A DNA stretch of 11,320 nucleotides from Chloroflexota bacterium (GTDB lineage Bacteria > Chloroflexota > Limnocylindria > Limnocylindrales > CSP1-4): positions 1 through 11,320 of the forward strand of contig JAJYGO010000420.1 in the NCBI GenBank assembly GCA_021785115.1, in the 5' to 3' direction. Position numbers and translations under genes: made by a program. The notes beneath the pieces are model-generated. The model had not been told where the DNA came from. It saw nothing but the letters and a program-made list of their open reading frames with translations, and searched no databases. Each line of letters opens with the position of its first letter. Positions within the stretch are counted from its first letter, which is position 1. Of this stretch, positions 1 to 5,859 are shown piece by piece.

Positions 1-148
1 GGCCCCGGCGCCACCACGTTCGCCCCCCCCCCGAGGCGGTGCGGAGCGAAGTCACGGCCGCCCCGGGGCAGCTGGCGGCACCATGCTCGCAACGCAGGCA
101 CGACGCAGCGCGCCGCTCGCCGGCGGCGAGCGCGAGGAGGTGACAGAC
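1..148. other. left-edge stretch with no assignable gene
   Basis: No recognisable domain is seen on either strand. A run of ten C lies at 23-32. The frame of the downstream gene is open from an ATG at 83, but the residues it would add are low-complexity, and a much better ribosome-binding site sits at 135-143 before GTG 149. This stretch is therefore read as leader, possibly with the upstream gene ending left of the window. Confidence 0.4.
135..143 (+). promoter_or_regulatory. strong Shine-Dalgarno site that decides the start at 149
   Basis: AGGAGGTGA is an essentially full match to the 16S anti-Shine-Dalgarno sequence. It lies five bases before the GTG at 149. No comparable site precedes the in-frame ATG at 83, so the shorter protein is preferred. 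Confidence 0.7.
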
Positions 149-805
149 GTGGGACATGCAGCTCCCGACGAGACGGTGGCGAAGTGGCCTGGTCGGCCCA
201 AACGGCCGGTGGCCCATCGGCCGCCCGTGGCGGCCAAGGCCGAGGAGGATGAGGCGTTCCTGCAGCTGACCGGCCTGATGCCACTCGCCGCCGCCTGTGA
301 GCACGTCGGGGTCGCGCCGGCGACGCTGCGGAGGCACCTCGCGCACGGCGAGTGCAACGGACGCAGGATCGGGCAGAAGTGGTACGTGAGCGGGGAGACG
401 ATCGAACGCTGGGCGAGGCGCCATCCGGCGCACGGGACGCGCGGCCCGATCGACCGGATCGGCGAGCCGGCGTGTCCCTGCCACGAGTGCGGGCAACCGT
501 TGGGGCGTGCCACGGCGGCAGCGCAGCTCGGGGCACGCGTGCCCCGGGTCCGGGCGCTCGGGCGCATGCGCGATGCCCAGCAGCAGATCGCCCTCGACCT
601 GCTCGGCGCGCTCGGGGCACCTGGTCGCGCTGTCGGGTGCGCAAGCTGGCTGGCCGCGGTCGCCGACGAAGCCGCGACCGAGGCAGCGCAGGCGGCACTC
701 CAGGCGCTCCTCGCGTCCCTAGCGCGGCGTCTCTCCGCCGCACCGGCCGATGTCCTTGGCCGCCCCGACGACGGTGCGTTGCGCAACGCCATCGAACTCA
801 CGTGA
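149..805 (+). CDS. excisionase/MerR-like helix-turn-helix DNA-binding protein
   Basis: Predicted 218-residue soluble protein. Residues about 43-90 form a winged helix-turn-helix of the excisionase/HTH_17 kind: an LMPLAAACEHVGVAPATLRR helix pair, then a wing and recognition end containing GRRIGQKWYV and ETIERWAR. Such domains bind DNA in recombination directionality factors, MerR-like regulators and many small phage or element proteins. After it comes a CPCHECG patch (Cys109, Cys111, Cys114) that could hold half a metal site. The C-terminal 90 residues are Ala/Leu-rich and helical with no family I recognise. GTG 149 was chosen for its Shine-Dalgarno site; ATG 83 would add 22 residues. It converges on the DUF2249 gene at 883, with a 77-base gap and no clear terminator. 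The DNA-binding role is fairly secure; the target is unknown. Confidence 0.72.
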   Translation: MGHAAPDETVAKWPGRPKRPVAHRPPVAAKAEEDEAFLQLTGLMPLAAACEHVGVAPATLRRHLAHGECNGRRIGQKWYVSGETIERWARRHPAHGTRGPIDRIGEPACPCHECGQPLGRATAAAQLGARVPRVRALGRMRDAQQQIALDLLGALGAPGRAVGCASWLAAVADEAATEAAQAALQALLASLARRLSAAPADVLGRPDDGALRNAIELT

Positions 806-882
806 CGCTGCGCGGTCGATCCGTCAAGCAGCATTGACGGGCTCGCCCAGCGCGAGTCGGGGGCCGGGTAACGGCTGGACGG

Positions 883-1200
883 TCAGCGCCGGTGCAGCAG
901 CACCGTCCACACCTCTGGCCCAGCCTGTTCCAGCTCCCAGGTCACCCGCCCGATGCAGTGATGGTCGATCGCGTGGCAGAGCGGACTGACCTCATGATCT
1001 GATCGGACCCGGGCAGTCTCGCCGGGCCGCAGCGCGTCGACGATCGCGCAGATGGGCCGGTGGCCGAGATCCGGCCCCAGCAGCGCCGCCGCTCGCGTCG
1101 GGTACAGGTCCTCGGGGATCGGTGGAATGTCCAGCCCCGGGTGGTCCTCGTGGCGATGGTGGTAGATCTCGATGCGCACGGGTACGTGATCCTGGTGCAC
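883..1200 (-). CDS. His-rich DUF2249-domain protein, divergent copy
   Basis: Predicted 105-residue cytoplasmic protein. Residues about 48-104 match the DUF2249 pattern: a VDALRPGE turn, a DHE motif followed by PL, and a C-terminal strand region with W-x-x-x and GPEVWTVLL. The same layout is seen in the second copy at 3946-4239, so the two are paralogous domains. DUF2249 has no assigned biochemical function, but it often sits near hemerythrin-like and nitrogen-oxide or anaerobic-respiration genes. The first 45 residues are extra relative to the domain and unusually His-rich (six His in the first 20 residues, 12 of 105 overall), which suggests metal binding. The start is GTG 1200, with AGGAGG at 1214-1209 on the minus strand, eight bases upstream. 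The frame stays open to 1647, but that extension is low-complexity and Arg/Pro-rich. The gene is divergent from the mini-protein at 1514. Confidence 0.75.
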   Translation of the reverse strand: MHQDHVPVRIEIYHHRHEDHPGLDIPPIPEDLYPTRAAALLGPDLGHRPICAIVDALRPGETARVRSDHEVSPLCHAIDHHCIGRVTWELEQAGPEVWTVLLHRR

Positions 1201-1513
1201 GTGCAGCCCCTCCTGTGAGTTGAGAGAACCGGCCACCCGCGCGGCCCGCACCCGTCCGAACACGCGGGCCCCACGTCCAGTGAAGCGGGGCGGGCTTCCA
1301 CACCCTCGAGTCTTGCCCTGCATGGTATCCGCACCCCGCCGCTCTCCGCCGTGACATCGCGGTCGCCGCGGCCTGATCGCCAGCCGACCGCGCCCACCGG
1401 GCAGGCTCGGCCTTCCAGGGCTGCCCGCCCGCCATCGGTCGGCTGGCACACCGACAGGTGGGAGGTCGTGTGGCATGGTCGGGCCGTTGGCGTTCGCAGC
1501 GGGAGGATCGGGC
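1201..1513. other. divergent intergenic region, 313 bases
   Basis: This lies between the minus-strand DUF2249 gene and the plus-strand mini-protein and must hold both 5' ends. The Shine-Dalgarno sites are clear (minus AGGAGG at 1214-1209; plus GGGAGGA at 1501-1507). No good -35/-10 pair was found on either strand; a TACCAT on the minus strand near 1330 is only a weak -10 candidate. Nothing protein-like was recognised in it. Confidence 0.4.
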
Positions 1514-1696
1514 ATGTGCATGGACTGTGGCTGTGGCGTGGCCCACGGGGATCCGGACCACGCGGATCCGCATCTCGTGGTCGAGGATCTCAAGCGGATG
1601 GCGGAGGCGGACGGCACCTCGGTTGCCCAGGTCCTCGCCAACATCAACCGGGCTGCGGAGCAGGACCGGGCCGAGCACCCCCAGGAGTGGAGCTAG
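1514..1696 (+). CDS. 60-residue protein with a HypB-like MCxxCGCG metal motif
   Basis: Predicted very small soluble protein beginning MCMDCGCG. Cys2, Cys5 and Cys7 form the Cys-x-x-Cys-x-Cys arrangement known at the extreme N-terminus of the hydrogenase maturation GTPase HypB, where it is a high-affinity nickel site. Three His follow within residues 11-20 (GDPDHADPH region). The rest is a predicted helix pair (LVVEDLKRMAEADG, SVAQVLANINRAAEQDR) ending before the stop at 1696. There is no GTPase domain, so it is not HypB itself. The start at ATG 1514 has GGGAGGA at 1501-1507; an upstream in-frame start at 1475 would bury the Cys motif and has no better site. It ends nine bases before the convergent Crp-family gene. 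A metal-binding or metal-sensing role is inference. Confidence 0.7.
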   Translation: MCMDCGCGVAHGDPDHADPHLVVEDLKRMAEADGTSVAQVLANINRAAEQDRAEHPQEWS

Positions 1697-1704
1697 CCGT
1701 CCGC

Positions 1705-2496
1705 TTATCCGCCCGTACCGTTCAATAACCGGTCCAGTTCCCGGCGTACCGTCCAGTAGCACTCGCAGGCCGCGGACTCCAGCCCGGGGCGATTCACCAT
1801 GAGTATGCGGCCGCGGTGGTAGTCGATGAGTCCGGCGCGCTGCAGGGCGAGCGCGCCCATCGTAACGCTAGGCCGGGTCGCGCCGAGCATGAGTGCGAGT
1901 ACATCGTGCGTGACCGGCAGTTCATCGCCGCTGACCCGGTCGTGCAGCTTGAGCAGCCAACGGGCCAGCCGTGCGTGGAGCGGATGCAGACGGTCACAAC
2001 CAATCGAACAGGCGCGTACCGTCAGCACCGCCTGGGTATAGATCTGTAGCCGGGCGGTCAGCCACCGATCGCCCCCGGCCAGCCCGACGAACACGTCTGC
2101 CGGCACGCACAGGAACCGTCCCGCGACCACGGTCGACACCTCGAGCGGCGACTGGCGTGACCCCAGGTACACGGCCAGACCGGTCATTCCCTCGTACCCG
2201 GCAAGGTTCACTTCGACCGCCGTACCGTCGCCGAGATGGACGACCTCCGCGAACACGCCCGTCTCGGGGAAGAAGACGGCCTCGATCGGCTGGTCCGCGC
2301 GCGCCACGACCCATCCGCGCGGCAGCATCACCTGCTTTGCATGAGAGAACACCATCTCCAGGCTGGCAGGCGGCAGCGCGGTCAGCAGCAGGTTCCGGAC
2401 CGCGTCCACGGGATACCCCCGCACCCGACCGTACGTGTCGGCTGTGCCGATGTGCCCTGCGCCCGCGGGCATCCCCAGAAGCCGGGCAACGCTCAT
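1705..2496 (-). CDS. Crp/Fnr-family transcription regulator
   Basis: Predicted 263 residues. About 35-155 form a cNMP-binding-like beta-roll (LPRGWVVARADQPIEAVFF, then FAEVVHLGDG and a VAGRFLCVPADVF return), followed by a dimerisation helix and, at about 193-240, a Crp-type winged helix (LPVTHDVLALMLGATRPSVT, ALQRAGLIDYHRGRI). The C-terminal LESAACECY tail is typical of the Crp/Fnr subgroup with this HTH. No N-terminal Cys cluster of the FNR Fe-S kind is present, and the ligand is unknown. Its start region faces the ArsR-Crp fusion gene (115 bases apart), so it probably controls itself and the operon. The start at 2496 is chosen because an upstream six-codon ORF stops exactly on it; an in-frame ATG at 2556 would add 20 residues. 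The open frame runs back to 2871, but that part is antisense to the fusion gene. Confidence 0.85.
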   Translation of the reverse strand: MSVARLLGMPAGAGHIGTADTYGRVRGYPVDAVRNLLLTALPPASLEMVFSHAKQVMLPRGWVVARADQPIEAVFFPETGVFAEVVHLGDGTAVEVNLAGYEGMTGLAVYLGSRQSPLEVSTVVAGRFLCVPADVFVGLAGGDRWLTARLQIYTQAVLTVRACSIGCDRLHPLHARLARWLLKLHDRVSGDELPVTHDVLALMLGATRPSVTMGALALQRAGLIDYHRGRILMVNRPGLESAACECYWTVRRELDRLLNGTGG

Positions 2497-2516
2497 CAGG
2501 TGACCGCTCGCCGCAT
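2496..2516 (-). CDS. possible six-codon leader ORF coupled to the Crp-family gene
   Basis: Reading leftwards on the minus strand, ATG at 2516 begins Met-Arg-Arg-Ala-Val-Thr followed by TGA. That stop overlaps the regulator's ATG in a TGATG junction. AAGGGG at 2530-2525 lies eight bases before this mini-start and is the best ribosome-binding match in the region, while the regulator's own ATG has none. This would allow termination-reinitiation coupling. It is short enough to be chance. Confidence 0.35.
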   Translation of the reverse strand: MRRAVT

Positions 2517-2610
2517 GTGCCTGACCCCTTCTGAACTCGCAGGTCAGCGTGCGCATATTCAAACGATTCGCGCAATAACCCCGTTTCGCAGCGGCCGGTA
2601 GCATGCGCCA
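2497..2610. promoter_or_regulatory. divergent promoter region between the two Crp-type regulators
   Basis: These 114 bases separate two divergent regulator genes. An AT-richer patch lies at 2555-2580, unlike the surrounding GC-rich sequence. Arms TGCGC (2550-2554) and GCGCA (2570-2574) form an inverted repeat with a 15-base spacer, which could be an operator. TAGCAT at 2599-2604 ends six bases before the GTG at 2611, the spacing expected of a -10 box for a leaderless transcript; no Shine-Dalgarno site precedes that GTG. No convincing TTGAT-N4-ATCAA FNR box or TGTGA-N6-TCACA Crp box was found. Confidence 0.4.
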
Positions 2611-3618
2611 GTGACCGTTGACCGATTCGCTGCGCTGGCCGATCCCACGCGGCGCCGGGTGCTGGGGGCCCTGGCGGCCGCGGGAGCGACCGGGACGACC
2701 ACCGGCGCGCTGGCAGCCCAGCTCGGCCTCGGGCGTTCGCTCGTCTCGTACCACCTGGCCCAGCTGGCCGCCGCCGGGCTGGCGTCGGCCGTGCCCGATC
2801 CGACCGACCGCCGTCGCCGCCGGTATCGCACCCAGGTGCCGGTCACGCCGCGCCACGCGGCGGCCGTTCACGCGGCGCCAACCCGTGGCGGCTCACTCCG
2901 TCCGCTGGTGGCCCCGAACGAACTGCCGCTGCCAACCACGACGCGCGGGGTCGTCCCGCGAGGCGGCATCCAGCCGAACCTCGACCACGTCCTGCCGGCA
3001 GCGCTGCGGGAGGCGCTCGAGCGGTTCCTGCGACCGCGTCGGCTGGCCGCCGGCGAGATCCTGTTCTCCGAGGGCGATCCCCCGAGCGGAATCTGCTTCC
3101 TCGAATCCGGGGCGGTCCGGCTGTACGCCGCCGACGAGGACGGGCGGGAACAGACGTTGCAGGTGATCCGGCCGGGGGCCTCGTTCAACGAGGTGCCCTT
3201 CTTCGATCGCGGGCCCGAGCCAGCGAGTGCGCAGGCGATCGAGGAGTCCGTCGTCCTGGTCCTGCCCGTGGCGCAGCGCGACGAGATCCTGCGGGAGGTC
3301 CCGGGCCTGGCGATCGCCGCCTCGGCCAGCTTCGCCTTCCGCCTGCGCCAGACCATTGCGCTGGTGGAGGATCTCTCGTTCCGCCAGGTGGCGGGCCGCG
3401 TGGCGCGGGTGCTGCTGCAGGCGGTCGAGCCGCACCCGGGAGTCGGGGCGGGATCGGGCGGCCTGGCGCTCACCCAGCGGGAGATCGCCGAAATGGTCGG
3501 ATCGAGCCGGGAGGTCGTGGCCCGCACCCTGCGGCAGCTCGAGCGGGAGGGGCTCATCCGGATCGCACGGGGCCGCATCGTGCTGCTCGACCGGGATGGG
3601 CTCACCAGCCGGGAGTGA
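2611..3618 (+). CDS. ArsR-type HTH fused to a Crp-family regulator
   Basis: Predicted 335 residues with two DNA-binding ends. Residues 3-75 are an ArsR-like winged helix (RFAALADPTRRRVLGALA; LAAQLGLGRSLVSYHLAQL; AGLASAV, then a basic wing). A linker of about 45 residues follows. Residues about 125-235 form a cNMP-type sensory beta-roll (LAAGEILFSEGDPPSGICFL, GAVRLYAADEDGREQTL, GASFNEVPFF), then a dimer helix, and 285-328 a Crp winged helix (LTQREIAEMVGSSREVVART). The single Cys162 argues against an FNR-type Fe-S cluster and suggests a small-molecule or haem ligand. Usual Crp proteins are about 220-240 residues, so the extra 100 are the ArsR part. GTG 2611 is the earliest start, since an in-frame TAG lies at 2599. 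It is the first gene of the operon running to 6638 and is divergent from the 2496 regulator. Confidence 0.85.
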   Translation: MTVDRFAALADPTRRRVLGALAAAGATGTTTGALAAQLGLGRSLVSYHLAQLAAAGLASAVPDPTDRRRRRYRTQVPVTPRHAAAVHAAPTRGGSLRPLVAPNELPLPTTTRGVVPRGGIQPNLDHVLPAALREALERFLRPRRLAAGEILFSEGDPPSGICFLESGAVRLYAADEDGREQTLQVIRPGASFNEVPFFDRGPEPASAQAIEESVVLVLPVAQRDEILREVPGLAIAASASFAFRLRQTIALVEDLSFRQVAGRVARVLLQAVEPHPGVGAGSGGLALTQREIAEMVGSSREVVARTLRQLEREGLIRIARGRIVLLDRDGLTSRE

Positions 3619-3661
3619 TCGCCGCCGTTCCGTACCGAAGTCACAGCGGGTCGACCGGATC

Positions 3662-3949
3662 GTGGGTCACGCTGCGGGCGTGGTGCTGATCGCGTGTTCG
3701 CCGCCCGACCCGGTTCCGCCCGGCCCGCCTGCGCGGGTCGATTCGGGCCGCTGCGTGCTCTGCGGCGCGTGCGTGGTCGCCTGTCCGGAGCTGGCCATCG
3801 GGCTCGCGCCGGACGTCTTCGGCGAGGCCGCGGCGGTCTGGGTCGACGAGGTGCGCTGCACCCGTTGCGGCACCTGCGAGGAGGCCTGTCCGGAGCTGGC
3901 CATCGAGTGTGCGTTCCAGGTGATCCTGGAGGAGGGACGAGCGACATGA
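3662..3949 (+). CDS. 2x[4Fe-4S] ferredoxin
   Basis: Predicted 95-residue bacterial-type ferredoxin. Two CxxCxxCxxxCP motifs are seen: Cys31, Cys34, Cys37, Cys41 and Cys66, Cys69, Cys72, Cys76, each followed by ELAI. This repeat is the signature of a two-cluster low-potential electron carrier. About 28 residues precede the first motif, Pro-rich and starting GHAAGVVLIAC. The LIAC looks like a lipobox, but the segment is too short and lacks basic residues, so a lipoprotein is unlikely. The start is uncertain: GTG 3662 is preferred, GTG 3680 is possible, and neither has a strong ribosome-binding site. The frame is open further left only because it shadows the regulator gene. The stop overlaps the next ATG (ATGA at 3946-3949), so it is translated together with the DUF2249 gene. 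Its redox partner is not in view. Confidence 0.85.
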   Translation: MGHAAGVVLIACSPPDPVPPGPPARVDSGRCVLCGACVVACPELAIGLAPDVFGEAAAVWVDEVRCTRCGTCEEACPELAIECAFQVILEEGRAT

Positions 3950-4239
3950 CCGAGCCGCAACGCGCGCTGATCCTGCGGGGGGGCGATCCGGTGGCCGTCC
4001 GCGACATCCGCGCCTCGGAGATCGACGTGCGCGTGCGCCACGAGACGATCCTGGGCGCCGTGGACGCGCTCTCGCCGGGCCAGGCGCTGCGCCTGCACGT
4101 GGACCACGAGCCGAGGCCCCTGTTCTACCTGCTGCAGGCCGAGCGGCCGGGCGTCGTCGCCTGGGAGCCTGAGACCGAGGGACCGCTGGAATGGGTCGTG
4201 CTGCTGCGGCGCCTGGCCGCAGACGGCGCTGGTCGGTGA
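3946..4239 (+). CDS. DUF2249-domain protein
   Basis: Predicted 97-residue cytoplasmic protein, nearly all one DUF2249 domain (residues 18-90). Visible marks are DIRASEIDVRVRHETIL, VDALSPGQALRLHVDHEPRPL, LLQAERPGVVAWEPE and EWVVLLRR. It is a closer match to the family pattern than the copy at 883-1200. The domain's role is not established; its frequent neighbours in other genomes are hemerythrins, Fe-S repair proteins and nitrogen-oxide metabolism genes. ATG 3946 is chosen for GGAGGAGGG at 3928-3936 and for its four-base overlap with the ferredoxin stop; an open frame back to 3694 is antisense-free but lies over the ferredoxin gene. A 49-base gap separates it from the MIP18 gene. Tight coupling to a ferredoxin hints at a redox or Fe-S partner role (inference). 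Confidence 0.85.
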   Translation: MTEPQRALILRGGDPVAVRDIRASEIDVRVRHETILGAVDALSPGQALRLHVDHEPRPLFYLLQAERPGVVAWEPETEGPLEWVVLLRRLAADGAGR

Positions 4240-4288
4240 CGACTGCCGTTGATGGCGAAGCCGGGATCGGGCCAGGGAGGGGCACCAG

Positions 4289-4663
4289 GTGAACGAGCGC
4301 GAGGACACGGGCGTGTCGCCGCCGGTCGGGCCGCATCACGTGCAGCCCGACGCGGTTCCGGCGGTAGCGGAGCGAGACGTCCTCGAGCGCCTGCGCGGGG
4401 TGATCGATCCCGAACTCGGCGTCGGCATCGTCGATCTGGGCTTGGTGTACGGCGTGCGGATCGAGGAGGGAATCGTCTGGATACGTTTGACCACGACCAC
4501 CGTGGCCTGTCCCATCGGGGACTACTTGGTCGACGGCGTCCGCGAGGCGCTCCAGGGTTGCGCGGGCATTTGTGGCGTGGAGGTGGAGCTGACCCACCAG
4601 CCGCCCTGGTCGCCTGAGCGCATGAGCCTCCAGGCCCAGCTCATGCTCGGGTGGCGGGGGTGA
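4289..4663 (+). CDS. MIP18/DUF59 family iron-sulphur assembly factor
   Basis: Predicted 124 residues. The MIP18 (DUF59) domain runs from about 30 to 105: VIDPELGVGIVDLGLVYGV, then a strand with RLTTTTVACPIGD carrying the conserved Cys74, and a VEVELTHQPPWSPERMS end. Members include SufT, PaaD and the cytosolic Fe-S targeting factor MIP18; they help mature Fe-S proteins. The protein lacks the extra C-terminal Cys motif of PaaD. The first 25 residues are a non-conserved leader. GTG 4289 has AGGGAGGGG at 4274-4282 six bases upstream. The 3' end overlaps the start of the membrane-protein gene. Standing beside a ferredoxin, it may mature that ferredoxin or an Fe-S enzyme outside the window (inference). 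Confidence 0.85.
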   Translation: MNEREDTGVSPPVGPHHVQPDAVPAVAERDVLERLRGVIDPELGVGIVDLGLVYGVRIEEGIVWIRLTTTTVACPIGDYLVDGVREALQGCAGICGVEVELTHQPPWSPERMSLQAQLMLGWRG

Positions 4664-5859
4664 GCGGAGCGCTCCGGCGCTCGGCATCCCTGGGACGGGC
4701 CGTCCCCCTGGCCCTCGGCGCCGTCGCGCTCGCGGGCGGGCTGTGGGGCGCTCTCCTGCTGCTGGGGTTCCCCCAGGCCGCGCCGCCGGTCCAGCTGGCG
4801 GTGAACCACGGACCACTCATGGCCCTGGGCTTCCTGGGCACGCTGATCGCCCTCGAGCGGGCCGTGGCGCTGGGTCGTCCCTGGGGCTACGGCGCGCCCA
4901 TCAGTGCCGGCCTCGGTGCGGCGGCCATCGTGACGGGCATGCCGGAGGGCGTCGGCCAGACGCTGCTGGGCTTGGCCGCCGTGCTCCTGCTCGCGGTCTA
5001 CCTGGTGCTCTTCCGCGCCGAACCGCTCCTCCACGTGGGCACGCAGGCCCTCGGCGCGGCCGCCTGGGTCGGGGCCGCCCTGCTGTGGCTCGACGGCCTC
5101 GACATCGACGCCCTGGTGCCCTGGCTCGCCGCCTTCCTGGTGCTCACGGTCGTCGGCGAACGCCTCGAACTCTCGCGACTCGCCCGCAGGACATCTCGCG
5201 CCCGGCGGGCGTTCATCCTCCTGGTGATGACGATCGTGCTTGGAACGATCGTGTCCACGGTGTCCCTCGACCTGGGCACCCGGCTCGCGGGGCTCGGCTT
5301 CGTCGGGACCGCCCTCTGGCTGGGCGGCAACGACGTCGCCCGACGGACGGTACGCGTGGCGGGGGTGACCCGCTTCATCGCGGTCTGCCTCTTGAGCGGC
5401 TTCGCCTGGCTGGGCCTGAGCGGGCTGATCTGGGCGCTGAGCGGCGCGGCCGGTGGATCCGCCTACGACGCCCGCATCCACGCGGTCTTCCTGGGCTTCG
5501 TCATCTCGATGGTGTTCGGCCACGCCATGGTGATCCTCCCGGCCGTGCTGCGCGTGGCGCTCCCCTACCGACCCCGGTTCTACGGGCACCTGGCGCTGCT
5601 CCAGGTGGGGCTCCTGCTTCGCCTGGGAGCCGGCGACCTGCTGGGCAGCCAGGCCGGCTGGCAGCTGGGTGGCCTGCTCAACGAGCTGGCCCTGCTGACG
5701 TTCGTCGGATCCTCGGCGATGGCCGCGGTCACGGCCCGTCGATCGCTGGCGCGTCGCCCGCAGCCCTCGCGGGCGGCCGCGGCCCAAGAGCTCGGGGACG
5801 CGGCGGACGGGAGCCCCGAGCCCGGCACGGCGCGCGCGACCTGGGGCGTCCGGACATGA
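4660..5859 (+). CDS. 12-helix membrane protein, NnrS-like
   Basis: Predicted 399 residues with about twelve hydrophobic helices between residues 14 and 358, and a hydrophilic C-tail of about 40. His50 opens the second helix (NHGPLMALGFLGTLIALER); His274 and His288 lie in the tenth (RIHAVFLGFVISMVFGHAMV). His125 and His310 are at helix edges. Paired intramembrane His recall haem-copper and NnrS proteins; NnrS is a haem-copper membrane protein tied to nitric oxide stress and denitrification. I call it NnrS-like from this pattern and its setting, not from a full family match; it may belong to a related unnamed family. GTG 4660 gives a GTGA overlap with the MIP18 stop; GTG 4651 would add three residues. 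It overlaps the YwiC-like gene by four bases. Confidence 0.65.
   Translation: MSGALRRSASLGRAVPLALGAVALAGGLWGALLLLGFPQAAPPVQLAVNHGPLMALGFLGTLIALERAVALGRPWGYGAPISAGLGAAAIVTGMPEGVGQTLLGLAAVLLLAVYLVLFRAEPLLHVGTQALGAAAWVGAALLWLDGLDIDALVPWLAAFLVLTVVGERLELSRLARRTSRARRAFILLVMTIVLGTIVSTVSLDLGTRLAGLGFVGTALWLGGNDVARRTVRVAGVTRFIAVCLLSGFAWLGLSGLIWALSGAAGGSAYDARIHAVFLGFVISMVFGHAMVILPAVLRVALPYRPRFYGHLALLQVGLLLRLGAGDLLGSQAGWQLGGLLNELALLTFVGSSAMAAVTARRSLARRPQPSRAAAAQELGDAADGSPEPGTARATWGVRT

Noticed and set aside
23..32. Run of ten C as a phase-variable tract
   Set aside because: It lies outside any supported gene, and long C runs are prone to sequencing error in such GC-rich DNA.
52..834. Minus-strand 260-codon open frame opposite the HTH gene
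   Set aside because: Ser/Ala/Arg-rich with no motif; antisense shadow of the plus-strand gene, which has a domain and a strong ribosome-binding site.
890..905. Perfect six-pair hairpin (CGGTGC/GCACCG) as a terminator
   Set aside because: It lies within the 3' coding end of the DUF2249 gene and has no T tract on either strand.
1201..1647. N-terminal extension of the minus-strand DUF2249 frame
   Set aside because: Arg/Pro-rich, overlaps the mini-protein on the other strand, and a good ribosome-binding site marks the start at 1200.
3662..3697. Ferredoxin as a lipoprotein because of an LIAC lipobox-like stretch
   Set aside because: The preceding segment is only about nine residues, lacks basic residues and is too short for a signal peptide; cytoplasmic ferredoxin is far more likely.
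2868..4007. Minus-strand 379-codon frame opposite the fusion regulator and ferredoxin
   Set aside because: Low-complexity Arg/Ser/Pro protein without motifs; both plus-strand genes there have clear domains.
4743..5855. Long N-terminal extension of the YwiC-like frame
   Set aside because: It overlaps the membrane protein in another frame and is Arg/Pro-rich; the ATGA junction at 5856 and the LPRQHGAW motif just after it fix the start.
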